From Levilactobacillus suantsaii (GTDB lineage Bacteria > Bacillota > Bacilli > Lactobacillales > Lactobacillaceae), in assembly GCF_004115745.1 (NCBI RefSeq), contig NZ_QXIL01000006.1, positions 1 through 64,000 of the forward strand: a DNA stretch of 64,000 bases. The letters are read 5' to 3'. Of this stretch, positions 34,113 through 43,545 are shown in pieces. Under the pieces are notes generated by a model that was given only the letters and a program-made list of their open reading frames with translations, ran no database searches and had not been told where the DNA came from. The first letter of the stretch is position 1, and every line of letters begins with the position of its first letter. The position numbers and the translations under genes were made by a program.

Positions 34113-35143
34113 GTGGTCCTAAGGATCCGTTGCCCCTGTAAGGTGCGCGCCTCGCGTAATCCGGCGTTGATTAACACGAAGATGGCCAGCCACCCCAGCG
34201 CAATCAAGACCCACTGTTGGAGATACAGGATGTCTAGAAAGGCAAACGGCGCGTTCCAATCCCAGGCGGCGTGTAACCCAATCGCAAGTAAGTAGAAGCG
34301 TAAAAATTTAGGGGCCACCATGTTGCTCCCGGTGACGGGTTGGTGGCGGTCCTTGGCCAGGATGATGGCCGCCCCCATGATGGCGGACCAGATGGTATGG
34401 GTCCCGATGGCTTGCCAGCTACGCATCAGTAACGTGACCAGCCCGTATTGGCCCGTGTAGCCCGCGGTCTCGAACACTGCGAACCCCGCCCCAATAGCCG
34501 CGCCCACTAATAACCCATTAAAGATGTAATTTAAATGGAACTGGTTGATAAAGTAGGTCATCACCAGCATCTTAGCGGTCTCTTCGATAAACCCCACAAT
34601 CACCGCCGAGCCTAACGAGGTCCCGTTGCCCGACGGAATCAGCGAATACAGAATCATGGTCGCAATCAACGAGAGAATGCCCCCGACTAAAAAGACCGTC
34701 AGAAGCTGGTAGACGGAAAGGTTACGAAAGACGTTGATCTCAAAAAATAAAATCAGGAGCGAAAACGGGACGGTCAACGAGCCGATAAAAATCATGCCGG
34801 GTACCGCGTTGTTACTCCGAAAGCCCAGAAACAATAGCGCTAACAACACAAAACTTCCGGCCAGTAACGCAAAGATCCGCGAGAAGAGCCAGGGCTTGAC
34901 CGGGGCCACGGAGACCGCTTCGAGCGACGGCGTGGTATGGCGGGTCCCCACAATAAAGAGGGCCTCGGCATCATCATGGTTGTGCGCCTTAAAAACCTCT
35001 GAAAACATCGAAAATAGGTGAATTTCAACCACCTTGTTTTCGCCGGTCCACTCGTTGATCTCCTTAGTCGCATCGTCGAGCAGATGATGCCCATAATGAA
35101 AATGTTGCTTCAAAGGCTTCACCGTTTCTTCTTTATTGGCCAT
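34097..35143 (-). CDS. PrsW family glutamic intramembrane protease
   Basis: Multi-helix membrane protease. After a soluble N-terminal part of about 95 residues come about eight helices. Catalytic signature IEETAKML is near residue 190, AGFAVFETAGY follows, and HAAWDW lies near the end. PrsW of Bacillus cleaves an anti-sigma factor; here the target is unknown and no anti-sigma gene is nearby. 348 residues, with an N-terminal extension compared with short PrsW proteins. Confidence 0.9.
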   Translation of the reverse strand: MANKEETVKPLKQHFHYGHHLLDDATKEINEWTGENKVVEIHLFSMFSEVFKAHNHDDAEALFIVGTRHTTPSLEAVSVAPVKPWLFSRIFALLAGSFVLLALLFLGFRSNNAVPGMIFIGSLTVPFSLLILFFEINVFRNLSVYQLLTVFLVGGILSLIATMILYSLIPSGNGTSLGSAVIVGFIEETAKMLVMTYFINQFHLNYIFNGLLVGAAIGAGFAVFETAGYTGQYGLVTLLMRSWQAIGTHTIWSAIMGAAIILAKDRHQPVTGSNMVAPKFLRFYLLAIGLHAAWDWNAPFAFLDILYLQQWVLIALGWLAIFVLINAGLREARTLQGQRILRTTQLGG

Positions 35144-35248
35144 GATTGGCCCTCCTCTCCGGCTTCTCCCCCGCTATCCAACTGACGGGTGATCACGGTT
35201 CTTATCTTACCGTGAAGTACAGTGAGCTTCAACTCCCGCCGTGAAGGG

Positions 35249-35277
35249 TTGCGCAATGTAACCCATTACATTATAGT
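35249..35277 (+). promoter_or_regulatory. Promoter with palindrome in the spacer
   Basis: TTGCGC (35249-35254), 17 bases, TATAGT (35272-35277). The spacer is filled by the palindrome AATGTAA-CCCA-TTACATT (35255-35272), an attractive repressor site for the nucleoside hydrolase gene. Confidence 0.6.
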
Positions 35278-35328
35278 TAAACTAGTACTTATAGCTCACC
35301 ATAGATTTCAAGAGGGGGATAAATTATT

Positions 35329-36285
35329 ATGGCACAACGGAAAATGATTTTGGACTTGGACACGGGGATCGATGACTCCCTGGCCATCGCTTATGCGCTA
35401 GGGGCACCCGATGTTGATTTAATCGGGATTATGGGTTCCTACGGTAACGTCTACGTGGAAGACGGGGCGAAAAACTCCCTGAAAATTCTGGAACTTTTAG
35501 GTCACACTGATATTCCAGTCTACGTTGGCGAAAGTCATTCCTCAACTAGTGACCACTTCGACCGGATGCAGGTCAGCGCCAACATCCACGGCGAAAATGG
35601 GATTGGTCAAGTCGACCTCCCTGAACCTAAGCGGGCCATCGAAAAAGAATCGGCCGTCGACTTCTTGATCGACGCCGTTCACCAATATGGTAAGGACTTG
35701 ACCTTAGTCCCGACCGGCCCGATGACTAACCTGGCGGCTGCCTTGAAAAAAGCCCCAGAAATCGCCACGGAAATCGGTAACGTCACTTTCATGGGTGGGG
35801 CACTGACCGTCCCCGGTAACGTGACCTTCGTCGCCGAAGCGAACATCAACCAGGATGCCGAAGCCGCGAACGCCGTCTTGACCAGCCCATTACACTCGAC
35901 CATGGTGGGCTTAGATGTCACTTTGCGGACACTGTTGACCCGCAAGGAAACTCAACAATGGCGCGATTTAGGCACCACGGCCGGTGAAAAGTTCGCTGAC
36001 ATCGTGGACTACTACATCGACGCTTACCGCCAGTTCAACAATAACTTAGGTGGCTGTGCCCTCCATGATCCATTAGCCGTTGGGGTATCGCTTGACCCAT
36101 CCTTCGTGCAAACGCTCGACCTCAACATGCTGGTCAAGTACGGCAAGGAAGACTACGGCCGGACCATCGGTGATGAAAACCGCTTGAACGAACCGACTAA
36201 CGTCAAAGTCGCCGTTCAAGTCGACACGGCGCGTTACCTGAAGACTTTCATGGAATATTTAACCGCGCTATTCAAGCAAAACTAA
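35329..36285 (+). CDS. Inosine-uridine nucleoside hydrolase family protein
   Basis: Splits ribonucleosides into base and ribose. The N-terminal metal-binding motif DLDTGIDDSLA has the conserved Asp residues (the usual DTDxGxDD is here DLDTGIDD); VPTGPMTNLAAAL and FMGGAL form the active site, and the C-terminal HDPLAV supplies the catalytic His and Asp. 318 residues. Single gene with promoter palindrome and terminator. Confidence 0.92.
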   Translation: MAQRKMILDLDTGIDDSLAIAYALGAPDVDLIGIMGSYGNVYVEDGAKNSLKILELLGHTDIPVYVGESHSSTSDHFDRMQVSANIHGENGIGQVDLPEPKRAIEKESAVDFLIDAVHQYGKDLTLVPTGPMTNLAAALKKAPEIATEIGNVTFMGGALTVPGNVTFVAEANINQDAEAANAVLTSPLHSTMVGLDVTLRTLLTRKETQQWRDLGTTAGEKFADIVDYYIDAYRQFNNNLGGCALHDPLAVGVSLDPSFVQTLDLNMLVKYGKEDYGRTIGDENRLNEPTNVKVAVQVDTARYLKTFMEYLTALFKQN

Positions 36286-36296
36286 CTTCTAACCAT

Positions 36297-36346
36297 TAAA
36301 AAACGGGCTTCCCAAGATTTCAAATGCTTGGGAAGCCCGTTTTATT
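36297..36346. terminator. Bidirectional terminator
   Basis: AAAACGGGCTTCCCAAG and its complement make a 17-bp stem with a 10-base loop. Confidence 0.88.
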
Positions 36347-36372
36347 GTAGCCGAATTTAATTTTTCAGTTTG

Positions 36373-37035
36373 TTAGTTCTTCAAATCAAAGTTCTTCACC
36401 ATCGTGTTAGTTGCTTGCGTCGCGTATTGTGTAGCCAGCTTCTTCTTTTGGGCCTGGGTTGCATTGATCGAATTGAAGGCCTTTAAGTATTGCTTGTACA
36501 TGGTTGGCTTGACATACTTCTTCGCATAAGCCTTAGCAGGGTTGGTCTTCGTCCGGGTGTACTTGTAAGTCGTCCCACTGTTGGCAAGACGCCGGTTGGC
36601 CTTCTTCCCCGTCAACTTAGCAGTGAACTTATTAGTCGACTTCTTAGTCAGCTTGAACGTGTACGCTTTCTTGGCAAGTGACGTCGTGGTCTTCCCATTC
36701 TTAGTCTTGAAGTTGACCAGCTTGTACTTCATGGTCAAAACCTTCTTGTTCTTGCTGTATTTAGCAGACGTCAACGCCCCGTACTTCACGTTGGGTACGC
36801 TTCCAAAATCACCCATGACGACCACGGTCGCTGTCTTTTTACTGTTCTTACCAGCCTTTAGCGTCTCAAAATGAAAGGCACTCTTGGCCTTAGCACTCTT
36901 GTAGTAGCTTTGCAGGTCCCGGTTGGCAAAGGTACCAGTGACTTTAGTCTTGGCACTAGCCACACTCGGTGTAAGTACCCCACTCACGGTCCCCAATGCC
37001 AAAACCGTCATTCCTAGTTTCGCCCATAAACGCAT
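36373..37035 (-). CDS. Secreted Lys-rich protein, unknown function
   Basis: 220 residues. A clear signal peptide ends near SVASA-KTK (residue 28). The mature part is very rich in Lys and Thr and strongly basic, with beta-strand-like repeats (about 30-150) and a helical C-terminus. It probably binds the wall or teichoic acids by charge. ATG after AAGGAGG. Not recognised as a named family. Confidence 0.8.
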   Translation of the reverse strand: MRLWAKLGMTVLALGTVSGVLTPSVASAKTKVTGTFANRDLQSYYKSAKAKSAFHFETLKAGKNSKKTATVVVMGDFGSVPNVKYGALTSAKYSKNKKVLTMKYKLVNFKTKNGKTTTSLAKKAYTFKLTKKSTNKFTAKLTGKKANRRLANSGTTYKYTRTKTNPAKAYAKKYVKPTMYKQYLKAFNSINATQAQKKKLATQYATQATNTMVKNFDLKN

Positions 37036-37114
37036 CCCGATTTCCTCCTTAGAATTCTCAGTTTACGCCTCTAGTGTGCCATAAGTTGGCCCTACTGTCA
37101 GTTAAGACGCTTCA

Positions 37115-37930
37115 TCACTTGAGATTAGTCGGGAAAACTTGCCGTAAGTACGCCGCAATTCCAGCATGATTATTGTCCCAGGGGGTCTGGTGATTGGCTA
37201 CCGCCTTCACGCCAGATTGCCCGTTTAACATGGCTACGCCGTCCCCAGCGGCTTTGATCATCCCAAGATCATTTTCAGCATCCCCGAAGGCCATCAGTTC
37301 GTTAAAAGTCCAACCAAAGTGGGTCAATAACTGCCCTAACCCGACGGCTTTATCCATGCCAGCAGCCAAAAATTCCAAGATCTTAGGTTGGGAGCGTACC
37401 ACGTGATAATGTTGTTTCATGACGGGGGTCAAGTGATCGACGACCTGGTCTAAAATCAACGCATCGGTGGCCATGACTGCTTTACTGTACAAGTGATCCG
37501 GCAACTCGGCAAAGGCCGTCTTGGTAAAAGTCATCGGTGCCTTTAGCATCTGCTGGTAAACGGAGGGTGTCAAATCGGCAATCGGATAGACCTGGTCGAA
37601 GTCGAGCACGTCCAACGGGTAACCGTTCTTCGCCGCAAAAGCGTGCAAGAGTTCTAAGTCTTGCCGTTTCATGCCGCTCTGCGCCAAGGTCTCCTTGGTC
37701 GCGTTATTGACCACCAGCGCCCCGTTAAAGGTGATGGTGTAATCTTCAGAAGTGGTCAGTCCCAATTGTTCGAGGTAACCCCAGATGGCGTTGATGGGCC
37801 GACCCGTGCAGAGGACGACCTTGATGCCGGCTTGGTGTAGCTTTCGTAAGGCCGCAGCGTTCTCCTCACTAATAGTTTTATCGGTGTTCAGTAACGTTTC
37901 GTCCAAATCCAGTGCAATCATTTTTATCAT
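37115..37930 (-). CDS. Cof-type HAD hydrolase
   Basis: Phosphatase of the HAD superfamily IIB (Cof/YidA). Motif I ALDLDETLL at residues 5-13 carries the nucleophile Asp; motif II is CTGRP; motif III/IV is the Lys in SKAV plus GDAENDLGM. 271 residues. Sugar phosphates or FMN are typical substrates. ATG after GGAGG. Confidence 0.9.
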   Translation of the reverse strand: MIKMIALDLDETLLNTDKTISEENAAALRKLHQAGIKVVLCTGRPINAIWGYLEQLGLTTSEDYTITFNGALVVNNATKETLAQSGMKRQDLELLHAFAAKNGYPLDVLDFDQVYPIADLTPSVYQQMLKAPMTFTKTAFAELPDHLYSKAVMATDALILDQVVDHLTPVMKQHYHVVRSQPKILEFLAAGMDKAVGLGQLLTHFGWTFNELMAFGDAENDLGMIKAAGDGVAMLNGQSGVKAVANHQTPWDNNHAGIAAYLRQVFPTNLK

Positions 37931-37989
37931 AGTTTGTCGTAACCTCCAGTTAGGTCCAGTTTACCCGTTCATGGGTCAAAATTAAACTA

Positions 37990-38805
37990 TCAGACCAACA
38001 AGTCCTGACGAATCAACCGCACGATCTGGCGGTTCTCTGGTAAATGGGCGTGGTTGGCATTGGCCCCACTGACGATAATCTGGGTGAAGCTACGGACTCG
38101 TTTTTGAAAGATGTACTTGCCCCGGTTCACACTGGCAAACGGAACAATACCGTCTCCGGTATAGGACTTGCTCCCGGCGATTGAATAAACGATCAAACTC
38201 GTTGCCAGACGGTCGCGGCCTGCGACCAACTGTTTGAAGAGGGGCGTCTCCACAGTCGCACTGGCCTGTTCCAAATTAAAGGGCGCGGCAATGGTCATCA
38301 ACCGGTCGGCCGTAGCCCCGGTCGCCGCCAAGTCATTCTCCAAGAATAACGTCAACACCAGCCCCCCGTTCGAGTGTCCCATGGCCGAAAAATGGTTGAA
38401 GTGGTAGGTCCGTTGGAGCGCACGAAAGGCGATAGCAAACCAGCGTGCCTGCTTCCGAATATTGACTGCGCCATCGTGATGGTTTTGAAAGCCAATCACG
38501 ATAAAGGGCCGCTTGTCACCGTGCCGGATAGCCCCGTTGTAAACCAAATGGCCGTTGGTTTTGACTTCCACACGCAGGAGGCTATGCTGCGTTTTAGTTT
38601 GGCCGTTGAGTTCCTTAACCAGCGCATTAAATCGATTCTGCGTGGCACTAGACCCTGGTACTAAGATCACCGGCGCCACAGGACTCTTGTAGGTTGCCCG
38701 CACCACTGCCACTTGATGGGAACGCCACAGTAAGCCGGGTACCCCCAGTAAGACAACGAGCCCAATAATCAGCCCAAAACTACGCCAACTCGTCAGATGT
38801 CGCAT
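37990..38805 (-). CDS. Membrane-anchored alpha/beta hydrolase, DUF915 type, second copy
   Basis: Anchor helix (residues about 10-30), oxyanion strand VILVPGSSAT, nucleophile motif GHSNGG near residue 145, acid in TGDGIVP, His in NHAHLPEN. Start ATG 38805 follows GGAGG and lies 26 bases inside the end of the upstream PTS gene, so translation is coupled. 271 residues. Function unknown. Confidence 0.87.
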   Translation of the reverse strand: MRHLTSWRSFGLIIGLVVLLGVPGLLWRSHQVAVVRATYKSPVAPVILVPGSSATQNRFNALVKELNGQTKTQHSLLRVEVKTNGHLVYNGAIRHGDKRPFIVIGFQNHHDGAVNIRKQARWFAIAFRALQRTYHFNHFSAMGHSNGGLVLTLFLENDLAATGATADRLMTIAAPFNLEQASATVETPLFKQLVAGRDRLATSLIVYSIAGSKSYTGDGIVPFASVNRGKYIFQKRVRSFTQIIVSGANANHAHLPENRQIVRLIRQDLLV

Positions 38806-40093
38806 CGCGTTTCGCCTCCTCCGCCAGCCGCCGGTCAACCGCGGCGTCCCCCTTCACAAATGGGTAATAAATCGCCGTGGCTAGGGCCAAATTTACGATG
38901 GCTAACAGTAACGCCCGTAGACTGCCCCCACTCCCCAGAAAGCTCAAAAACGGGCCCGGCGTGCTCACCGCTAAGGGGTAGGCCGTAGCGGGGACCCAGT
39001 GAAAAGCTAACGCGAGACTACTAATTGAAACGCATGCCAGCGGCGCCAATAACAAAGGGATTCCCAACAGTGGCCGCCATATCACGGGTAACCCTACCAA
39101 TAACGGCGCGTTGAAGTTGCCCAATACGGGGACTAAACTCAGCCAGCCAATCCGGCGTTGAGCGGCATTTTGCCGTACCAAGAAAATGGCCAATAATAGC
39201 GCCAAGGCCATCCCCGGACCGCCCATGCTAGCGTAAGTCTGGATCACGGTCTGCACCGTCAAGACGTGGGGCACCTGCCAGTGGGCACTCCCTAGAACCG
39301 CCGCCAAATTTTGTGTAGCCGCCACGGTCTGCCCGCTGGTCGTGGGTAACGCCCCTAAAGTACCGCACCAAGTCATGGCGCCGTTAAGTAAACTAAAACT
39401 AGCCAGTTGTCCCCAGCCAGTAGGGAAACTCAACGGCAGACGCAACCAGGCGTTAAAGGCCGCGCGAACCGTAAACGGGGCCGCCAATAACCAACCGCCG
39501 CTCACCGTTGCTACCCCCAGGCCACCTAAACTCCCCAGCGTGATGGGCCGCAGCGTGGCGTCTAGCGGTGACGACCAAATCCTAACGCCAATGCGATAGA
39601 GGTTCCCCACCAACAGACCGACCACGAGGCCCGCCAAGATGCCGTGCCAGCCCAAATTCATGGCTAGCCAAGCCGGGGCGTGGTGGGGCTGTAACGACAC
39701 CGGGTTCACGTTGACCAACTGTAATGTCAGGCCAGCTAAGAGTCCCGCGGTCAGTTGGTCATCGGTGCTGCGGGTGACTTGTCGCACTAAATAAAAACTC
39801 ACGACGATGGCTAAGCCCAAACTAGCCAGGCCAACCGCACCATTTTGAAGCAGTAACAGACCCTGCTCTAAGCGAGCCCGTTGGGGGCACCAATTCTCCA
39901 CATGCAAAGTCTGGTAGTAGTATCCCGTGGGGGTCAGCCACCCCCGGATGACTAAATCGGCCAAACTGCCCAGTAAAATCAACGGGAAGACTACCCGTAA
40001 CGCCTGGTTAAGCGCCATGACCTGGTTCAATCGGCGCCATTGATAATCACGTGCCATGACCCAATGGCCACAACGCCACATCGTTTTGTGCAT
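38780..40093 (-). CDS. PTS IIC component, lactose/cellobiose family, orphan
   Basis: Membrane permease of 437 residues with about ten helices. Diagnostic regions of the CelB/LicC type are YASMGGPGMALALLLAI and GNFNAPLLVGLPVIWRP (IIC usually has NEPVxFGLPI here). The usual Glu of the NEP motif is replaced (FNAPLL), and no IIA or IIB genes are nearby, so either it uses components encoded elsewhere or it has another role. It overlaps the DUF915 gene downstream. ATG after GGGGGG. Confidence 0.85.
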   Translation of the reverse strand: MHKTMWRCGHWVMARDYQWRRLNQVMALNQALRVVFPLILLGSLADLVIRGWLTPTGYYYQTLHVENWCPQRARLEQGLLLLQNGAVGLASLGLAIVVSFYLVRQVTRSTDDQLTAGLLAGLTLQLVNVNPVSLQPHHAPAWLAMNLGWHGILAGLVVGLLVGNLYRIGVRIWSSPLDATLRPITLGSLGGLGVATVSGGWLLAAPFTVRAAFNAWLRLPLSFPTGWGQLASFSLLNGAMTWCGTLGALPTTSGQTVAATQNLAAVLGSAHWQVPHVLTVQTVIQTYASMGGPGMALALLLAIFLVRQNAAQRRIGWLSLVPVLGNFNAPLLVGLPVIWRPLLGIPLLLAPLACVSISSLALAFHWVPATAYPLAVSTPGPFLSFLGSGGSLRALLLAIVNLALATAIYYPFVKGDAAVDRRLAEEAKRDATSDELA

Positions 40094-40173
40094 CCGCCAT
40101 CCCCCCTATCAGACGTTGATCGTACCGCCTTTTTGATGGCCAGGCCCCATTCAGCGCTGAGTTTGACCAGTCG

Positions 40174-41007
40174 CTAACTCAAGTCACCAGCCGATGCTAA
40201 CCAAGCTTCAAGCTGGTCTAACACGACCGGTTGGGTATTGGGATCAGCGGTATGGTCCGGGATAGCAGCTAAAATGTCTGGTGCGGCGTTAGCTACCGCA
40301 ATGCCCTGCCCGGCCCATTGCAACATCGCTAAATCGTTGCCGGAGTCTCCAAAAGCCGCCACTTCCGCTGCACGTATCCCCCAACGCTGGGCCAAAGTTT
40401 GGATGGCTTGCCCCTTACTGACTCCCGGTAACGATACGTTCAACCCACCGAGACCGCTACTCGTGGCGACGAGTTGACCGGAAAATCGCTGGTTGAAAGC
40501 CGCCACTTGGGGCGCGACGTCCGCGTGTAACCAGGTCACGTCTAATTTTAAAATGGCATCGTTTACTTTAGTCAAATCAGGAACCGAAGTCAGTTGGGGG
40601 TAAAACGCTTGTGACGCGTGAAACCGCGCACTGTCGGCCGGTAAACGAGTGTACGCACGCGTCTGCCCACAACTGATCAAAAAATTATCCGCCATGACGG
40701 GGGCCGTTTCCAACCACGTCACGGCCGATACGACCAAGTCGGAGGGCAACGCGCGTTTCTGGACGATTGCGCCGGTTCCTGTAACGATTAAAGCGCCGTC
40801 TTCGACTACGTAGGTCAACGACGCCGCTTCCGGTAGGTCCCGAAACAACGCCTGAGCGTGGTCTAGCGGGTCCCCCGTCGCAATCACGAACCGGCTACCG
40901 CGCTGGTGTAACTGAGCCAAAATATGGGCAAACTGTTGGTGGTCGTAATGCCCTTGGGGGTCCAAGAAGGTCCCGTCTAAATCCGTTGCAATAAGTCGTG
41001 GTAACAT
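40174..41007 (-). CDS. Cof-type HAD hydrolase, second copy
   Basis: HAD IIB phosphatase: motif I ATDLDGTFL (residues 7-15), motif II ATGDP, motif IV GDSGNDLAML. 277 residues. It lies 80 bases upstream of the orphan PTS IIC gene, so a sugar phosphate from that transporter is a possible substrate (inference). Confidence 0.9.
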   Translation of the reverse strand: MLPRLIATDLDGTFLDPQGHYDHQQFAHILAQLHQRGSRFVIATGDPLDHAQALFRDLPEAASLTYVVEDGALIVTGTGAIVQKRALPSDLVVSAVTWLETAPVMADNFLISCGQTRAYTRLPADSARFHASQAFYPQLTSVPDLTKVNDAILKLDVTWLHADVAPQVAAFNQRFSGQLVATSSGLGGLNVSLPGVSKGQAIQTLAQRWGIRAAEVAAFGDSGNDLAMLQWAGQGIAVANAAPDILAAIPDHTADPNTQPVVLDQLEAWLASAGDLS

Positions 41008-41107
41008 GTCTTTTTGCCAACCCCTATCCGCTAATCAAAGTAGGTTTAGCATACCGACTTCCGCCTGTTCGCGCAACGACCAAGTCTCGGGCAAACGGCG
41101 ACCTAAC

Positions 41108-41166
41108 AAGCAAAAAAGTGTCCGGATAACGGGAACCCCAACGGATTCCGGTCACCGAACACTTTT
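41108..41166 (-). terminator. Terminator of the D,D-carboxypeptidase gene
   Basis: AAAAGTGTTCGG...CCGGACACTTTTTT on the minus strand, with an inner GGAA/TTCC pairing and a T run. Confidence 0.8.
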
Positions 41167-41201
41167 AGGTTAAGGGTTAAGCTTTACAAAGTAAAAACGA
41201 A

Positions 41202-42371
41202 TTAGTCACTCATGCTGCTAGCCTTGTTGGCGTGGTTCATCAACGAGCGAGTCTCGGTAAATTCGTTGATGTCGTGCAGGACCACGGTGATGACCCGGTG
41301 CTTGCCTTTCTTCTGACCAGTACCAACGAAGCAGTAACCAGCCAGCGGCGTGTACCCAGTCTTCAAACCGTCGACGTTCAACGACTTCTGGTAGTAAGTC
41401 CGGCCGGGCAAGAGGTTGTTGTAGTTATACAACGACTGACCGTCGACCTTCTTCGAGCCGATTTTACCGTCCTTGACGACCCGCGGGTAATCCTTGATCA
41501 GGTGCCGCGCAATCAACGCGACATCCTTGGGGGAAACCTTGTTGGCGTTGGCCGACCCATAGTTATAGCCAAAGACTTTCAAGTCACTATTTTCCAAGCC
41601 AGACGCGGAGACGAAGCTCGCGTGTTTCAAGTTCCAGGACTTGGCCTGAGCGTTCATCTTCTTGATGAACTTGCCGTTACTTCCGGAGACCCACTTCCCT
41701 AAAGCGATGGCCGCGTTGTTCGATGAATCCAGGTAGGCGGCGTAATAGAGTTCCTTGACCGTGTACTTGTGCCCAGACTTGAACCGGAAGCCGCCACACG
41801 CCGCATCGTTGCCCATCGCAATCAGACCTTTACTGTTGGTCTTGACCACGTCGGTCCACTTCGCCGACTTAGTGTGGACTTTCTTAAGGGTCAGATACAA
41901 GGTCATTAACTTGGAGACGGAGGCAATCGGCCGGGCCGTGTTGGCAGCCTTGGACCAAACGACCTTCCCGGTGCTGGTATCCATGGCCACGGCGCCCTTG
42001 GCGTACTTCAAGCCAAACGGTGCTTTCCCCTTCTTTAGATAGCCATGCCAAATCCAGCCCTTAACGGAACCGGATTTATTGCTGACCTTTAAGTAGATTC
42101 CCTTAGAATTACTATGTTTCCAAGTTTCTTGCTTGGTTGCGTACCAAGTCGTATTCGGATAGGTCTTCAAGTTCGCAACTTTCTTGGAATGGCCATAATT
42201 ATAAATGGCCCCCTTGGTACTCTTTTTGTGATAAGCCGTCTTGGTCAGCGATTTCGACGAGACCGTCCGATACGTCGCCGCGTGGGCGGGCTGGGTCGTC
42301 GTTACCCCAAGCCCCAGACTCACAGTCGCCATAATGGCCAGCGTACTTAATTTTAGTTTACTAATTGTCAT
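41202..42371 (-). CDS. dacA: D-alanyl-D-alanine carboxypeptidase (S11)
   Basis: Secreted low-molecular-weight penicillin-binding protein that trims the pentapeptide. Signal peptide (residues about 1-33), a GW/SH3-like wall-binding domain (about 35-125), then the S11 domain with SxxK in ASVSKLM, SxN in DSSNNAA and KTG in DGLKTGYT. I chose ATG 42371 after GGAAGG; an upstream start would add a non-signal stretch. 389 residues. The N-terminal location of the wall-binding domain differs from classic DacA. Confidence 0.92.
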   Translation of the reverse strand: MTISKLKLSTLAIMATVSLGLGVTTTQPAHAATYRTVSSKSLTKTAYHKKSTKGAIYNYGHSKKVANLKTYPNTTWYATKQETWKHSNSKGIYLKVSNKSGSVKGWIWHGYLKKGKAPFGLKYAKGAVAMDTSTGKVVWSKAANTARPIASVSKLMTLYLTLKKVHTKSAKWTDVVKTNSKGLIAMGNDAACGGFRFKSGHKYTVKELYYAAYLDSSNNAAIALGKWVSGSNGKFIKKMNAQAKSWNLKHASFVSASGLENSDLKVFGYNYGSANANKVSPKDVALIARHLIKDYPRVVKDGKIGSKKVDGQSLYNYNNLLPGRTYYQKSLNVDGLKTGYTPLAGYCFVGTGQKKGKHRVITVVLHDINEFTETRSLMNHANKASSMSD

Positions 42372-42634
42372 GTGCTGAATTCCTTCCCAAATTCTGTCAA
42401 ACTCCAACTCAAAGTTAACACGTTTATCACGTCATAATCTGTCGCTGATAAAACTGTAACCTACTTGTTGGCCCCGTAACTTGGTTGCAATCTCCTCCTT
42501 TACGGTTATAAATCCTAGAATTGACCAAATGACTAAGTGCGAGAGACCAGCATTCCCAGCCAGTAGTCGCTTGTTTTCAATTGGTGCTATCCATAATCAT
42601 CTAACCCCAAGCTAATTCAGTACCTTAACGTCAA

Positions 42635-42667
42635 ACTGGTCTAGGCCATACTTGTTCTAGACCATTT
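42635..42667. promoter_or_regulatory. Two tandem NagR/DasR dre-like sites
   Basis: ACTGGTCTAGGCCATA (42635-42650) and TTGTTCTAGACCATTT (42652-42667) each resemble the dre palindrome (TGGTCTAGACCA core). Together they also form an 8-bp hairpin. No nag gene is adjacent. The rest of 42372-42790 (over 400 bases) shows no gene. Confidence 0.35.
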
Positions 42668-42789
42668 GTGGGGCCTCACTGTTTTTCAGCCACACGGTTG
42701 CACGTCTGAATAGGTCAAACCTTAGGTACGATTGTTTTCGTTAGCGGTTGCATTTTTCTTCAAAACTCGTTACGCTAGATAGTAATTTG

Positions 42790-42868
42790 AATCCGCGGGG
42801 TGCCCATATTCGGCTGAGAACAAACCCATTGAACCTGCTCTGGACAATTCCAGCGAAGGGACGGTGAA
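42790..42868 (+). promoter_or_regulatory. TPP riboswitch (THI element)
   Basis: Hallmarks in order: GGGGTGCCC, GGCTGAGAA, ACCCATTGAACCTG and GCGAAGGGACGG. This is the thiamine pyrophosphate aptamer; with TPP bound the following terminator (42884-42925) forms and shuts off ykoEDC. Confidence 0.95.
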
Positions 42869-42883
42869 TGACTCAAGCAAACT

Positions 42884-42925
42884 TGGCCCCCACTATCAAT
42901 TTAGTGGGGGCTCTTCCCATTTTTT
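42884..42925 (+). terminator. TPP riboswitch expression-platform terminator
   Basis: CCCCCACT and AGTGGGGG form the stem (42887-42894, 42903-42910), followed after CTCTTCCCA by TTTTTT. Confidence 0.85.
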
Positions 42926-42960
42926 GGGGACCCTAAGGGTAAAATGAGGAGGAGTTTTAC

Positions 42961-43527
42961 ATGAAACAATGGCACGTTCGCGATATCATTCTTGTCACCA
43001 TTCTCGCTATCTTTATGGGGGTCATTTTCTGGGTCACCGGTCCTGTCTACACGGTTCTAGCCGCCGCTTTAACCCCCTTCGGTCTGCAGCCCATGGCTAA
43101 CGATATGCTTTTGGGGCTGTGGTGCATGGCTGGTCCCCTGGCAGGCTTCATCATCCGCATTGCCGGTGCCGCCACGTTAGGTGAATTACTGGGGTCCATC
43201 GTTGAAATGTTTCTTGGCGGTATGTGGGGTGCCAGTACCTTGATCTCCGGTATCGTCCAAGGGGTCGGTGCCGAATTAGGGTTTGCGTTCACCGGTTACA
43301 AACGCTATAACTGGATGACCCTGGTTCTCAGCGCGTTGACCACCACGTTAGTGACCTTCGGCTGGGACTTCTTCCGGAGTGGATACAACAAGTATCAATT
43401 CGGCTTCATGATGCTCTTGTTGCTGACCCGGTTCGTGTCCGTCTTCATCTTTGGCGGCGTCTTAACGAAGTTGATCACCAACCTCTTAGGTCGCGCCCAC
43501 GTTTTATCTCCACGCATTCGCGCTTAA
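42961..43527 (+). CDS. ykoE: HMP/thiamine precursor transporter substrate component YkoE
   Basis: Membrane S-component (188 residues, about five to six helices) of the ECF-type importer for hydroxymethylpyrimidine. The TPP riboswitch upstream and the ATPase and T-component downstream define the function. ATG follows GAGGAGG. Confidence 0.9.
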   Translation: MKQWHVRDIILVTILAIFMGVIFWVTGPVYTVLAAALTPFGLQPMANDMLLGLWCMAGPLAGFIIRIAGAATLGELLGSIVEMFLGGMWGASTLISGIVQGVGAELGFAFTGYKRYNWMTLVLSALTTTLVTFGWDFFRSGYNKYQFGFMMLLLLTRFVSVFIFGGVLTKLITNLLGRAHVLSPRIRA

Positions 43528-43545
43528 ACACTGGAGGGATTTTGT

